From Candidatus Gottesmanbacteria bacterium RIFCSPHIGHO2_01_FULL_46_14 (GTDB taxonomy: Bacteria; Patescibacteriota; Microgenomatia; UBA10105; UBA927), in the NCBI GenBank assembly GCA_001780895.1, contig MFJJ01000002.1, positions 732-7,845 on the forward strand: a stretch of DNA of 7,114 nt. The letters run 5' to 3'. Shown one piece after another: positions 1-4,266 of this stretch. Within the stretch, counting starts at the first letter, position 1; every line of letters begins with the position of its first letter. The translations under genes and the position numbers were made by a program. Below the pieces are notes generated by a model. That model worked only from the letters and a program-made list of their open reading frames with translations, had not been told where the DNA came from and did not search any database.

Positions 1-5
1 AACCA

Positions 6-34
6 TTGACAAATATGATTAATAGTAATATTAT
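6..34 (+). promoter_or_regulatory. sigma-70 type promoter of the vapBC operon
   Basis: A perfect -35 hexamer TTGACA at 6-11 is followed after exactly 17 bases by TATTAT at 29-34, one mismatch from the -10 consensus. Transcription would start near 40-42, giving a leader of only about 10 bases before the ATG at 51, with no Shine-Dalgarno sequence. This argues for 51, not the upstream in-frame TTG at 6 (which is part of the -35 box) or the ATG at 15, as the antitoxin start. Confidence 0.8.
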
Positions 35-48
35 AGTTCATACTATAA
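31..48. promoter_or_regulatory. palindromic operator candidate for antitoxin autoregulation
   Basis: A perfect inverted repeat has 7-base arms, TTATAGT at 31-37 and ACTATAA at 42-48, around a TCAT spacer. It overlaps the end of the -10 box and the expected transcription start of the VapBC operon. Ribbon-helix-helix antitoxins usually bind such palindromes as dimers and repress their own operon, often more tightly with toxin bound. The site and position are seen in the sequence; its use by this VapB is inferred. Confidence 0.65.
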
Positions 49-50
49 AT

Positions 51-302
51 ATGAACACACAACGTATCACCATTAGCCTACCGGAGAACGTCTACACACT
101 CCTCTCTCAACAGGTATCTTCCGGAGGTGTGAGTCAATACGTATCCGAAACCATCCACAGCCGTCTCATAGAGGAAACGATCAAAAAGAAGTTCAAGAAC
201 GATGCCGTGGGTGATTTCTTGGCACTTCGGAAGGAAACAAAAAAACTACCTACAAAACGCATCCTTGCCGCCATACACAAAGGTCGCCGAATGGGCGTAT
301 GA
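51..302 (+). CDS. VapB-like ribbon-helix-helix antitoxin
   Basis: An 83-residue protein. The N-terminus has the pattern of a ribbon-helix-helix DNA-binding domain: a short beta strand QRITISL (residues 4-10), a helix beginning PENVYTLL, a turn rich in Ser and Gly (about 23-26), then a second helix VSQYVSETIHSRL. The remaining half is basic and helical (KKKFKND, RKETKKLP, HKGRRMGV) and is the likely toxin-wrapping segment. Its stop codon overlaps the start of the PIN-domain gene by four bases (ATGA at 299-302), the usual coupled antitoxin-toxin order. The start at 51 is preferred because the upstream in-frame codons lie inside the promoter. It should neutralise the neighbouring RNase and, as a dimer, repress the operon through the palindrome at 31-48. 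The domain assignment is by eye. Confidence 0.85.
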   Translation: MNTQRITISLPENVYTLLSQQVSSGGVSQYVSETIHSRLIEETIKKKFKNDAVGDFLALRKETKKLPTKRILAAIHKGRRMGV

Positions 303-703
303 ACATTTTTGTTTGCGATGCTTCGGTACTTGTAACTGCGTTGTTTGGGGCGAACAAAGACATTGCCGCAAAGCTCGACCAAGTACTGCACGACAAATCC
401 TGCACGGTGCACATCCTTCCCTTCACTATAGTAGAATTTGCCAACGGGGTACGCTTTTCTACGCGGGAGATACCACTCGCCAAGCAGGTACTTGAGCGGT
501 TTGCCGCGCTTGCGCTTCCGGTGCTGCCGATCGCACCGGCAGACGTACATGCAATCATGGAACTTTCCTACCGCATGGGCACCACCGTCTACGACACCGC
601 ATACCACTATGCGGCAATCATGCGCGAAGGGGTATTCATCACCTGTGATAGAGGCTACTTCAAGAAAGCCTCACAATTAGGCCACATAGAGCTCTGGGGG
701 TAA
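299..703 (+). CDS. vapC: VapC-like PIN-domain ribonuclease toxin
   Basis: A 134-residue protein, the normal size for a VapC toxin. The four acidic residues of a PIN-domain active site are recognisable and in order: D7 in VCDAS, E46 in TIVEFANG, D99 in TVYDTAYHYAA, and D117 in ITCDRGYFKKA. In the family they coordinate Mg2+ or Mn2+ for endonucleolytic RNA cleavage; many VapCs cut initiator tRNA, other tRNAs or the sarcin-ricin loop. The substrate here cannot be read from sequence. The gene overlaps the antitoxin by 4 bases, so translation is probably coupled. All catalytic residues are present and nothing is truncated, so it is likely active. Base composition rises in GC toward the middle of the gene compared with the AT-rich antitoxin start. 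Confidence 0.9.
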   Translation: MNIFVCDASVLVTALFGANKDIAAKLDQVLHDKSCTVHILPFTIVEFANGVRFSTREIPLAKQVLERFAALALPVLPIAPADVHAIMELSYRMGTTVYDTAYHYAAIMREGVFITCDRGYFKKASQLGHIELWG

Positions 704-712
704 CGTCCATTT

Positions 713-775
713 CAGCTCCTTTACCCTCAAGCTTCGAAGAGCCCATCGCCTGGCATGAACGCAAGTTCACCCATC
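713..775 (+). repeat. toxin-operon border repeat, copy A
   Basis: The sequence after vapC (GCTCCTTTACCCT ... TTCGAAGAGCCCATCGCCTGGCAT) aligns by eye with the segment after the second AbiEii toxin (3486-3529; GCTCCTTTCCCCT ... CCGAAGGACCCACCGATTGGCAT) with about one single-base gap. It covers the stop codon of the next minus-strand gene. It is the most diverged of three copies. No convincing hairpin terminator is visible in it. Confidence 0.55.
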
Positions 776-1000
776 AGCTTCATCCCTCTCAGGGAGGCCT
801 GCTGCCTCCTCAAACGCCTTAATAACAAGGCCATCTCCTGTTTTTAAAACGGCTTGTGCGCGTGCTTCCGGCATTCCTGCTGCCTTCAACCTCATTGCTG
901 TCTCCAAGTTTTCCACCAACATCCTGGCTGTATTCAAAAATGCACTATCGATCAGTTCCCTTGCTGTAGGTTCACCTCTGTTCGCTTCTATTCCAGCCAT
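767..1000 (-). CDS. hypothetical small helical protein, module 1
   Basis: A 77-residue protein I do not recognise. The start at 1000 is chosen because the minus strand carries a strong Shine-Dalgarno AGGAGGT (1014-1008) exactly 7 bases before this ATG; the frame stays open 19 codons further up, but those codons cover the ribosome site and have no better start. The product looks soluble and almost entirely helical (ARELIDSAFLNTARML, ENLETAMRLKAAG, GLVIKAFEEAAG) with an acidic tail PERDEADG; there is no signal peptide or membrane segment. It is divergent from the first DUF6922-AbiEii operon and occupies the position that different small genes fill in modules 2 and 3. Helical proteins of this kind can be repeat-like or phage-type structural or regulatory proteins, but nothing here fixes a function. 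Confidence 0.6.
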   Translation of the reverse strand: MAGIEANRGEPTARELIDSAFLNTARMLVENLETAMRLKAAGMPEARAQAVLKTGDGLVIKAFEEAAGLPERDEADG

Positions 1001-1007
1001 ACCTTCC

Positions 1008-1014
1008 ACCTCCT
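1008..1014 (-). promoter_or_regulatory. ribosome binding site deciding the start at 1000
   Basis: On the minus strand the run GGAGGAGGTGG contains a full AGGAGGT at 1014-1008, 7 bases from the ATG. The same motif sits upstream of the unrelated minus-strand gene in module 2 (2445-2439, 12 bases from its ATG). The ribosome site therefore belongs to the conserved flank, not to the variable gene. Confidence 0.75.
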
Positions 1015-1050
1015 CCAAGCAGAACGATGAGCTTGAAGGTACTCTCTCTC

Positions 1051-1079
1051 TGGGCAAAAGTCAAGGAAATGGGTATACT
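1051..1079 (+). promoter_or_regulatory. promoter of the first DUF6922-AbiEii operon, leaderless
   Basis: A -10 box TATACT lies at 1074-1079, with a four-of-six -35 match TGGGCA at 1051-1056 after a 17-base spacer. Only 8 bases separate the -10 from the ATG at 1088, so transcription would begin at or within two bases of the start codon. There is no Shine-Dalgarno sequence. The same 8-base spacing occurs in copy 2 (2504-2509 to 2518). Confidence 0.7.
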
Positions 1080-1087
1080 CGGGCTAT

Positions 1088-1390
1088 ATGGCCCATCCGC
1101 CGAAAAACCTCCAGCATGTGTTGTGGTCTGTAAACACTGACCGATTGGATATCGAAACTGATAAGCACTACATCATCCATCAAATTTTTTCCCATGGAAG
1201 GTTTGAAGATTTCCGGTGGCTCTTTCAGACATATTCATTCACGGACATTGTTCGTGTGTTTACCCACGTACCCTACAAAGACTACCGCCCGGCGCGGTTC
1301 CACTTTGTCAAAAATATACTTCTCGGGCTTACCAGTAGCACTTTAGATAAACGACGCTATGTCAAAAATATACCTCGGGCTCTTGGATAG
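1088..1390 (+). CDS. DUF6922-like protein, putative antitoxin partner, copy 1
   Basis: A 100-residue protein that starts MAHP and has an aromatic, His-containing core: LDIETDKHYIIHQIFSHGRFEDFRWLFQTY (about residues 20-49), then FTHVP and FHFVKNILL. This pattern, a helix with IIHQ, a G, then WLFQTY, resembles the small DUF6922-type proteins found just before AbiEii-like nucleotidyltransferases; I assign it by memory of the pattern, not by a search. It overlaps the next gene by 32 bases in another frame, the tight arrangement typical of coupled antitoxin-toxin pairs, so an antitoxin or modulatory role is the natural inference. It probably contains a DNA-binding or helical bundle fold; no membrane segment is present. 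The ATG at 1088 lies directly after the -10 box with no room for a ribosome site. Its paralogue at 2518-2841 shares about 36 of the first 79 positions. Confidence 0.7.
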   Translation: MAHPPKNLQHVLWSVNTDRLDIETDKHYIIHQIFSHGRFEDFRWLFQTYSFTDIVRVFTHVPYKDYRPARFHFVKNILLGLTSSTLDKRRYVKNIPRALG

Positions 1391-2003
1391 TGCTCGCCAA
1401 AAAGTCTTCCATCAACTCCGTATGTTTGAACAGGACGGATACTTGGCCGGTGGTACCGCGCTTGCACTACAACTCAATCATCGCAAATCAGTGGATTTTG
1501 ATGTTTTTGTTAAAAAACCCATCGGCTCATCTCTCCGACGCAAAATAAAAACGATCTTCGGGGATCAACCATATGAAGTCAATACTACTGATCAAATCAC
1601 ATTCCCACTAAGCGTTGGAATTGAAATAACATTTCTCTATTACTGGTACCCACACATTCGACCGCTTGTCTTGACCACATCACTCTCACTGGCTTCTGTC
1701 GACGACATCATTGCGGATAAAGCGCACACGCTCGGTCGCCGGGCGCTGTGGCGGGATTATGTCGATCTGTTTGTCGTTATGAAACAACACGATATGAATA
1801 TCGATCACATTATTACCCTTGCATCACAAAAATTCGAAGGAGAATTCGTAAAAGAACAATTCTTGGAACAAATTTCTTATTTTGATGATATAGCCGTGGT
1901 TCCCGTCGAGTTTATCGCCAGATCGTACACACCGGAGGAAATCAAAACGTTTTTAACAACCCAAGTAGAAGAATACGCAACAACCATCCGCTCCAAGAAA
2001 TAA
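1359..2003 (+). CDS. AbiEii-type nucleotidyltransferase toxin, copy 1
   Basis: A 214-residue protein of the nucleotidyltransferase AbiEii/AbiGii toxin family (DUF1814-like). Visible motifs in order: G31-G32-T33 in LAGGTALALQL; R42-S44 with the metal-binding pair D46 and D48 in HRKSVDFDVF; a third acidic residue E89 in GIEITFLYY; and the late motif with D116, D120, K121 and R132-D133-Y134-x-D136 in DDIIADKAHTLGRRALWRDYVDLF. Proteins of this family transfer nucleotides to a target (some to tRNA 3' ends) and act as the toxin of AbiE-like systems, which can stop phage infection by growth arrest. The length is on the short side of the family, but all motifs are present. The ATG lies inside the preceding gene with no ribosome site, so translation is likely coupled to it. 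Its paralogue (2777-3436) aligns along the full length. Confidence 0.85.
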   Translation: MSKIYLGLLDSARQKVFHQLRMFEQDGYLAGGTALALQLNHRKSVDFDVFVKKPIGSSLRRKIKTIFGDQPYEVNTTDQITFPLSVGIEITFLYYWYPHIRPLVLTTSLSLASVDDIIADKAHTLGRRALWRDYVDLFVVMKQHDMNIDHIITLASQKFEGEFVKEQFLEQISYFDDIAVVPVEFIARSYTPEEIKTFLTTQVEEYATTIRSKK

Positions 2004-2028
2004 CATCCCACGCGTCCCCCTCTCCTCC

Positions 2029-2085
2029 TGCGCCTACTTCCTCTGCTCCCCTACCGATTGGCACGAAGTCACAGCAACCCCAGAT
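2029..2085 (+). repeat. toxin-operon border repeat, copy B
   Basis: Shares TGCGCCTACTTCCTC, GCTCC and ACCGATTGGCA, then CAGCAACCCCAGATCTAT, with 3472-3553 after the second toxin, but lacks 21 bases present there. The gap is a multiple of three. Several of the base differences fall in third positions of one plus-strand frame that gives PTDWHxVxAxPxL in both copies. In this copy that frame has no ATG, GTG or TTG start between its upstream stop (1966) and the repeat. Confidence 0.7.
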
Positions 2086-2117
2086 CTATCTGTTGAAATT
2101 ATAGGAACAGCTAGTAA

Positions 2118-2426
2118 TTATCCTTGATGATCCTGAATCTCCATCGGCAATTGTGCATCTGATTTCCTATTCGAATCCACTAAAGACGCGTCATTTGGGT
2201 CTCTCTTTAGAGATTTACTATCTGCGTTATGCATCTCCATCCATTGTTTTATATTATATCTCTCCCCCGGAAAAACCTTTAGCTCAACTTTTTTTTTGTT
2301 CTTCGATCCTCCACTAATAGTTAATGAAAATCCATCAGAAGTTTCCGTTATATCCGTGAACGCATGTGCTCGAGCCCCAATTTTTCCTAAGACACCTAGT
2401 CTGCGATCATTGTCAATATAGCTCAT
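2118..2426 (-). CDS. hypothetical small protein, module 2
   Basis: A 102-residue protein I do not recognise. It is soluble, with an N-terminal half that alternates in a beta-like way (DGFSLTISGGSKNKKKVELKVFPGERYNIKQW, about residues 31-62) and a polar, charged C-terminal half that looks disordered. There is no signal peptide, membrane helix or known catalytic motif. A Shine-Dalgarno AGGAGGT lies on the minus strand at 2445-2439, 12 bases before the ATG, which is longer than usual. The gene occupies the same place as the unrelated gene at 767-1000: between a border repeat and a conserved divergent promoter block, opposite in direction to a DUF6922-AbiEii operon. Codon use is AT-richer than the neighbouring toxin genes, which fits separate acquisition. 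Confidence 0.6.
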   Translation of the reverse strand: MSYIDNDRRLGVLGKIGARAHAFTDITETSDGFSLTISGGSKNKKKVELKVFPGERYNIKQWMEMHNADSKSLKRDPNDASLVDSNRKSDAQLPMEIQDHQG

Positions 2427-2436
2427 ACAAAAAAAG

Positions 2437-2520
2437 CCACCTCCTCCGGACAGATAAGTAAGCTGGAAGGTACTCTCTCTGGCTAAAAGTCAAGGAAATG
2501 GGATATACTACACTCGTATG
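2437..2520. repeat. conserved divergent promoter block, copy 2
   Basis: Second copy of the block at 1006-1090. CCACCTCCTCC, the 13-base spacer, AGCTGGAAGGTACTCTCTCT, AAAAGTCAAGGAAATGGGA and TATACT are all kept in order and spacing apart from a 2-base loss in the CT run. The genes transcribed rightward are paralogous to those of copy 1, while the genes transcribed leftward are not recognisably related. Confidence 0.85.
2480..2509 (+). promoter_or_regulatory. promoter of the second DUF6922-AbiEii operon, leaderless
   Basis: TATACT at 2504-2509 is followed by 8 bases and the ATG at 2518, so the message probably starts at the initiation codon. The -35 region is weak (TGGCTA at 2480-2485, 18-base spacer, three of six matches). 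The downstream spacing is identical to copy 1. Confidence 0.65.
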
Positions 2521-2841
2521 GCTCATCCAACAACATCACTCCAACCGATTCTCTGGTCAGCCGATGTCACAAAACTCGACGTCAAAAAGGATAGGTGGTA
2601 CATTATTCACCAAGTCCTCATCTATGGGACGCTCACGGAAATTAAATGGCTCTTTCAAACCTACGGAATAAAGCAGGTCACTCATGTATTTGTCCATGAG
2701 CCAGCGAGACTATATTCGAAGAAAGTATTCCATTTTATCAAAAATTATTTGCTCCCGTTACGGGACACCAATCTCTATGAGGAGGACTACATTACCTCCC
2801 TATACGGACCAATTAGACAACGCACGCAGGGACGTATTTGA
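2518..2841 (+). CDS. DUF6922-like protein, putative antitoxin partner, copy 2
   Basis: A 107-residue paralogue of the protein at 1088-1390, sharing MAHP, LQxxLWS, LDxxxD, YIIHQ, WLFQTY, VF.H.P and FHF.KN..LL in the same spacing. Similarity is strong up to about residue 79 and then fades, so the C-termini, which overlap the toxin start, have diverged. Overlap with the toxin gene is 65 bases if the toxin starts at 2777, longer than in copy 1. As for copy 1, a role as the antitoxin of the adjacent nucleotidyltransferase is inferred from position and gene order, not shown by a known catalytic motif. The divergence of the two copies (roughly half the residues) is enough that each may be specific to its own toxin. 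Confidence 0.7.
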   Translation: MAHPTTSLQPILWSADVTKLDVKKDRWYIIHQVLIYGTLTEIKWLFQTYGIKQVTHVFVHEPARLYSKKVFHFIKNYLLPLRDTNLYEEDYITSLYGPIRQRTQGRI

Positions 2842-3436
2842 AAATCTCGGTGCGTTCTCTGGATCATTTATCCTCGCGGGCGGAACGGCCATGATGCTCC
2901 ACATTGGGCATCGCCGTTCGTATGACTTCGACAGTTTTACACAAAAAAAACTCCCCAAAACACTCCGACACCAAGTGAGGAAATTATTTGGAAGTTCCAT
3001 CATTACCGAAGTTGATGAAGAATGGATGCTGACGGTACGTACAAAGACAGGCGTAGAGGTTAGCTTTGTCGAACACCCTTACCCGTTGCTCCAAGACCCG
3101 ATAAAGACGCCGTCAATCTCTCTCTTCCATATGGATGACCTCGCAGCCAACAAAGCCAACGTCATCGGACGAAGGCCGGCGTGGAGGGACTACGTTGACC
3201 TCTTTATTCTCCTAAAATGGAATTTTTACTCAATTGGCCAGATTATCCGGCTCGCGGAAAAAAAATTTACTGGAGAGTTTAATCCGAAACTTTTCTTACA
3301 GCAACTCACCTACTTCGACGATATCAAAATTGTCGAAACGCAGTTCCTGAAAGAATCCTACACCGATGAGGAAATCAAGGCGTTTTTAGGGAGTCAGGTG
3401 GATGCCTACCTGGCAACCGTCCTGCCACAAAAATGA
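2777..3436 (+). CDS. AbiEii-type nucleotidyltransferase toxin, copy 2
   Basis: A 219-residue paralogue of the toxin at 1359-2003 with the same motifs: G34-G35-T36 in LAGGTAMML, R46-S47 with D49 and D51 in HRRSYDFDSF, E93 in GVEVSFVEHPYP, and K125 plus R136-D137-Y138-x-D140 in ANKANVIGRRPAWRDYVDLF. The first Asp of the ADK motif of copy 1 is Asn here (N124). The frame is open back to 2684, but alignment to copy 1 points to a start near 2789, where copy 1 has ATG and this copy has ACA. The nearest usable ATG is 2777. A strong GAGGAGG (2779-2785) lies just inside that start instead of before it, so the true initiation site is uncertain. The enzyme should be a nucleotidyltransferase toxin like its paralogue; whether it is still expressed well is less clear. 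Confidence 0.8.
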   Translation: MRRTTLPPYTDQLDNARRDVFENLGAFSGSFILAGGTAMMLHIGHRRSYDFDSFTQKKLPKTLRHQVRKLFGSSIITEVDEEWMLTVRTKTGVEVSFVEHPYPLLQDPIKTPSISLFHMDDLAANKANVIGRRPAWRDYVDLFILLKWNFYSIGQIIRLAEKKFTGEFNPKLFLQQLTYFDDIKIVETQFLKESYTDEEIKAFLGSQVDAYLATVLPQK

Positions 3437-3561
3437 GATGCCCCAACAATAATGCCGTCTTCATCGAGGTTTGCGCCTTCTTCCTCGGCTCCTTTCCCCT
3501 GATCTCCGAAGGACCCACCGATTGGCATTCTGTTTCAGCACAACCCAATCTATGCGTATAA
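3433..3561 (+). CDS. possible 42-residue ORF in the border repeat
   Basis: An ATG overlaps the stop of the second toxin (ATGA, 3433-3436) and opens a 42-codon frame that covers most of border copy C. The product contains VCAFFLGSFPLISEGPTDWH followed by SVSAQPNLCV. Border copy B encodes a matching CAYFLCS..PTDWHEVTATPDL in an open frame but lacks a start codon; copy A gives a looser EEPIAWHER. The differences between B and C include several synonymous third-position changes (CCT/CCC, CAC/CAT, GTC/GTT, CCA/CCC), which hints at past or present coding. No known family is recognised. It may be a coupled third gene of the operon, a decayed gene end carried along with the cassette, or chance in a conserved DNA element. 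Confidence 0.35.
   Translation: MRCPNNNAVFIEVCAFFLGSFPLISEGPTDWHSVSAQPNLCV
3472..3553 (+). repeat. toxin-operon border repeat, copy C
   Basis: The longest of three related segments; it matches copy B at both ends and copy A in its middle. It begins about 35 bases after the second toxin stop and runs to the stop codon region of the next minus-strand gene. A partial inverted repeat surrounds it (AATGCC at 3451-3456 with GGCATT at 3524-3529, and AAC at 3445-3447 with GTT at 3532-3534). Confidence 0.7.
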
Positions 3562-3563
3562 GT

Positions 3564-3962
3564 CTAAATGGCAGGTGGGACTGGATGCTCTTGTTGTAAC
3601 TCTGGTAGCAAGGCTGCGTTCGTTTCTACAACGTTCTCATAAGCGTGTTGAACTCTCATTCCGTGCTCCTGAAGTGCTGCTGTTACCATAGTGTACGCTG
3701 TTGTCCCATACGCATCTGCTCGCGCCGCAAGAACTGGGTTCGCTGAAGCACTCACCGATTCTCTTTTGAAACGCACCAGTCTTTCAACGTTTTCCGTCAA
3801 TACCTGCTCTGCTCGATTATGCAACCCTCTAGCTCTACGAATAGCACCTACTGCTTCTTCACTGGCGTCTTTTGCTTTCTTTCTTTGCGGCTTATCACCA
3901 ATGCCTCCCGATGTAAAGGCGTCAAGGAAAAATGTGATAACGTAGAATTGATGAGTGATCAA
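3564..3962 (-). CDS. hypothetical helical protein, module 3, start unresolved
   Basis: An open frame of up to 132 codons (from a TTG at 3962) encoding a mostly helical, soluble protein: AKDASEEAVGAIRRARGLHN, then EQVLTENVERLVRFKRESV and an Ala-rich AARADAYGTTAYTMVTAALQ. I do not recognise the family. The listed start has no ribosome site and would run through the divergent promoter block into the start of the plus-strand gene at 3951, so the true start is probably downstream; the only other in-frame standard start in the N-terminal part is TTG at 3824, also without a good ribosome site. A GGGAGG occurs at 3909-3904 but no in-frame ATG, GTG or TTG follows it. The gene takes the same place as the small minus-strand genes of modules 1 and 2. 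It could be decayed at its 5' end. Confidence 0.45.
   Translation of the reverse strand: MITHQFYVITFFLDAFTSGGIGDKPQRKKAKDASEEAVGAIRRARGLHNRAEQVLTENVERLVRFKRESVSASANPVLAARADAYGTTAYTMVTAALQEHGMRVQHAYENVVETNAALLPELQQEHPVPPAI
3909..3953. repeat. degenerate copy of the divergent promoter block
   Basis: AAAGGCGTCAAGGAAAAATG resembles the AAAAGTCAAGGAAATGGG core of copies 1 and 2 and sits in the same place between a minus-strand small gene and a plus-strand start. A TGTGATAAC sequence, a possible extended -10 with GATAAC at 3936-3941, comes 9 bases before the ATG at 3951, nearly the 8-base spacing of the other copies. A second candidate -10, TAGAAT at 3943-3948, is only two bases from the ATG. The CT run and the CCACCTCCTCC part are missing. 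Confidence 0.4.
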
Positions 3963-4157
3963 ACGTTGTGGTTGACGCTTCTCTCAGAATTATTTGTTAA
4001 CTTAGCAGCGGGTTGGTTTGGCGCAGCGATAGTTCTTCCCGCTTCAATCAAATCGTTTCGAAAGCTAAATCTTTGGGTTTTGACCACGAATGTGATTTTT
4101 GCTATAGTGTCCTTGTGGGTAGCATTTCAACTTCGTAAACAAACTTTACTCTTTTAA
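3951..4157 (+). CDS. small two-helix membrane protein
   Basis: A 68-residue protein with two predicted membrane helices, about residues 9-30 (LLSELFVNLAAGWFGAAIVL) and 42-61 (WVLTTNVIFAIVSLWVAFQL), joined by a short basic loop SIKSFRKLN and ended by RKQTLLF. The frame is open further upstream, but the ATG at 3951 is preferred because the preceding codons read through the promoter-like block. It is followed after two bases by a second tiny membrane ORF, so the two probably form an operon. In position they replace the toxin-antitoxin pair of modules 1 and 2. A small hydrophobic product could be a membrane-acting toxin or an immunity or holin-like protein, but no family is recognised and this is only suggested by context. 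Confidence 0.6.
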   Translation: MSDQTLWLTLLSELFVNLAAGWFGAAIVLPASIKSFRKLNLWVLTTNVIFAIVSLWVAFQLRKQTLLF

Positions 4158-4159
4158 CT

Positions 4160-4264
4160 ATGAAAGAAAAAATTGATTTTACTGATATTAACGTACGGGC
4201 TCAGATTGCTTTTGGGCTTGCGTTACTCGCGGGCCTACTAGCCTACATCGCATTCCTTAAATAG
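4160..4264 (+). CDS. 34-residue single-helix membrane peptide
   Basis: A short ORF starting two bases after the stop at 4157. The N-terminus is polar (MKEKIDFTDINVR) and the rest is one hydrophobic stretch, AQIAFGLALLAGLLAYIAFL, ending in Lys just before the stop. The layout, a short soluble head and one full-length membrane helix with the C-terminus at the membrane edge, is that of a real small membrane protein and is unlikely by chance. It has no clear ribosome site and is likely translated by coupling to the 68-aa gene. It ends two bases before the stop codon of the convergent gene at 4267. The family is not recognised; length and hydrophobicity would fit a small regulatory or toxic membrane peptide. 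Confidence 0.5.
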   Translation: MKEKIDFTDINVRAQIAFGLALLAGLLAYIAFLK

Positions 4265-4266
4265 TT

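Larger units (their letters stand above)
1006..1090. repeat. conserved divergent promoter block, copy 1
   Basis: This block nearly duplicates 2437-2520: CCACCTCCTCC, a 13-base spacer of equal length in both, then AGCTTGAAGGTACTCTCTCT, a GGCAAAAGTCAAGGAAATGGG core, and the TATACT box before the ATG. The two copies differ in the CT run by one dinucleotide and a few substitutions. It holds the plus-strand promoter, a minus-strand TTGACT (1064-1059) that could be the -35 of the divergent gene, and the minus-strand ribosome site. Confidence 0.85.

Noticed and set aside
134..607. Long minus-strand frames across the vapBC genes.
   Set aside because: Shadows of the two well-supported toxin-antitoxin genes; no ribosome site and no recognisable domain.
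3406..3528. A 40-codon minus-strand ORF starting MPIGGSFGDQGKG across border copy C.
   Set aside because: It runs antisense into the end of toxin 2, has no ribosome site, is broken in copy A, and third-position changes fit the plus-strand frame better.
3445..3534. Integron attC site in the border repeats, because of AAC...AATGCC / GGCATT...GTT pairing in copy C and toxin-antitoxin cargo.
   Set aside because: Copies A and B do not keep the pairing, no GTTRRRY core is seen, and no integron integrase is in the window.
767..3962. Homology between the module 1 and module 3 minus-strand proteins (ARMLVENLETAMRLK versus EQVLTENVERLVRFK).
   Set aside because: The similarity is short and both are helix-rich with biased composition; it does not extend, so I treat it as chance unless a profile comparison shows otherwise.
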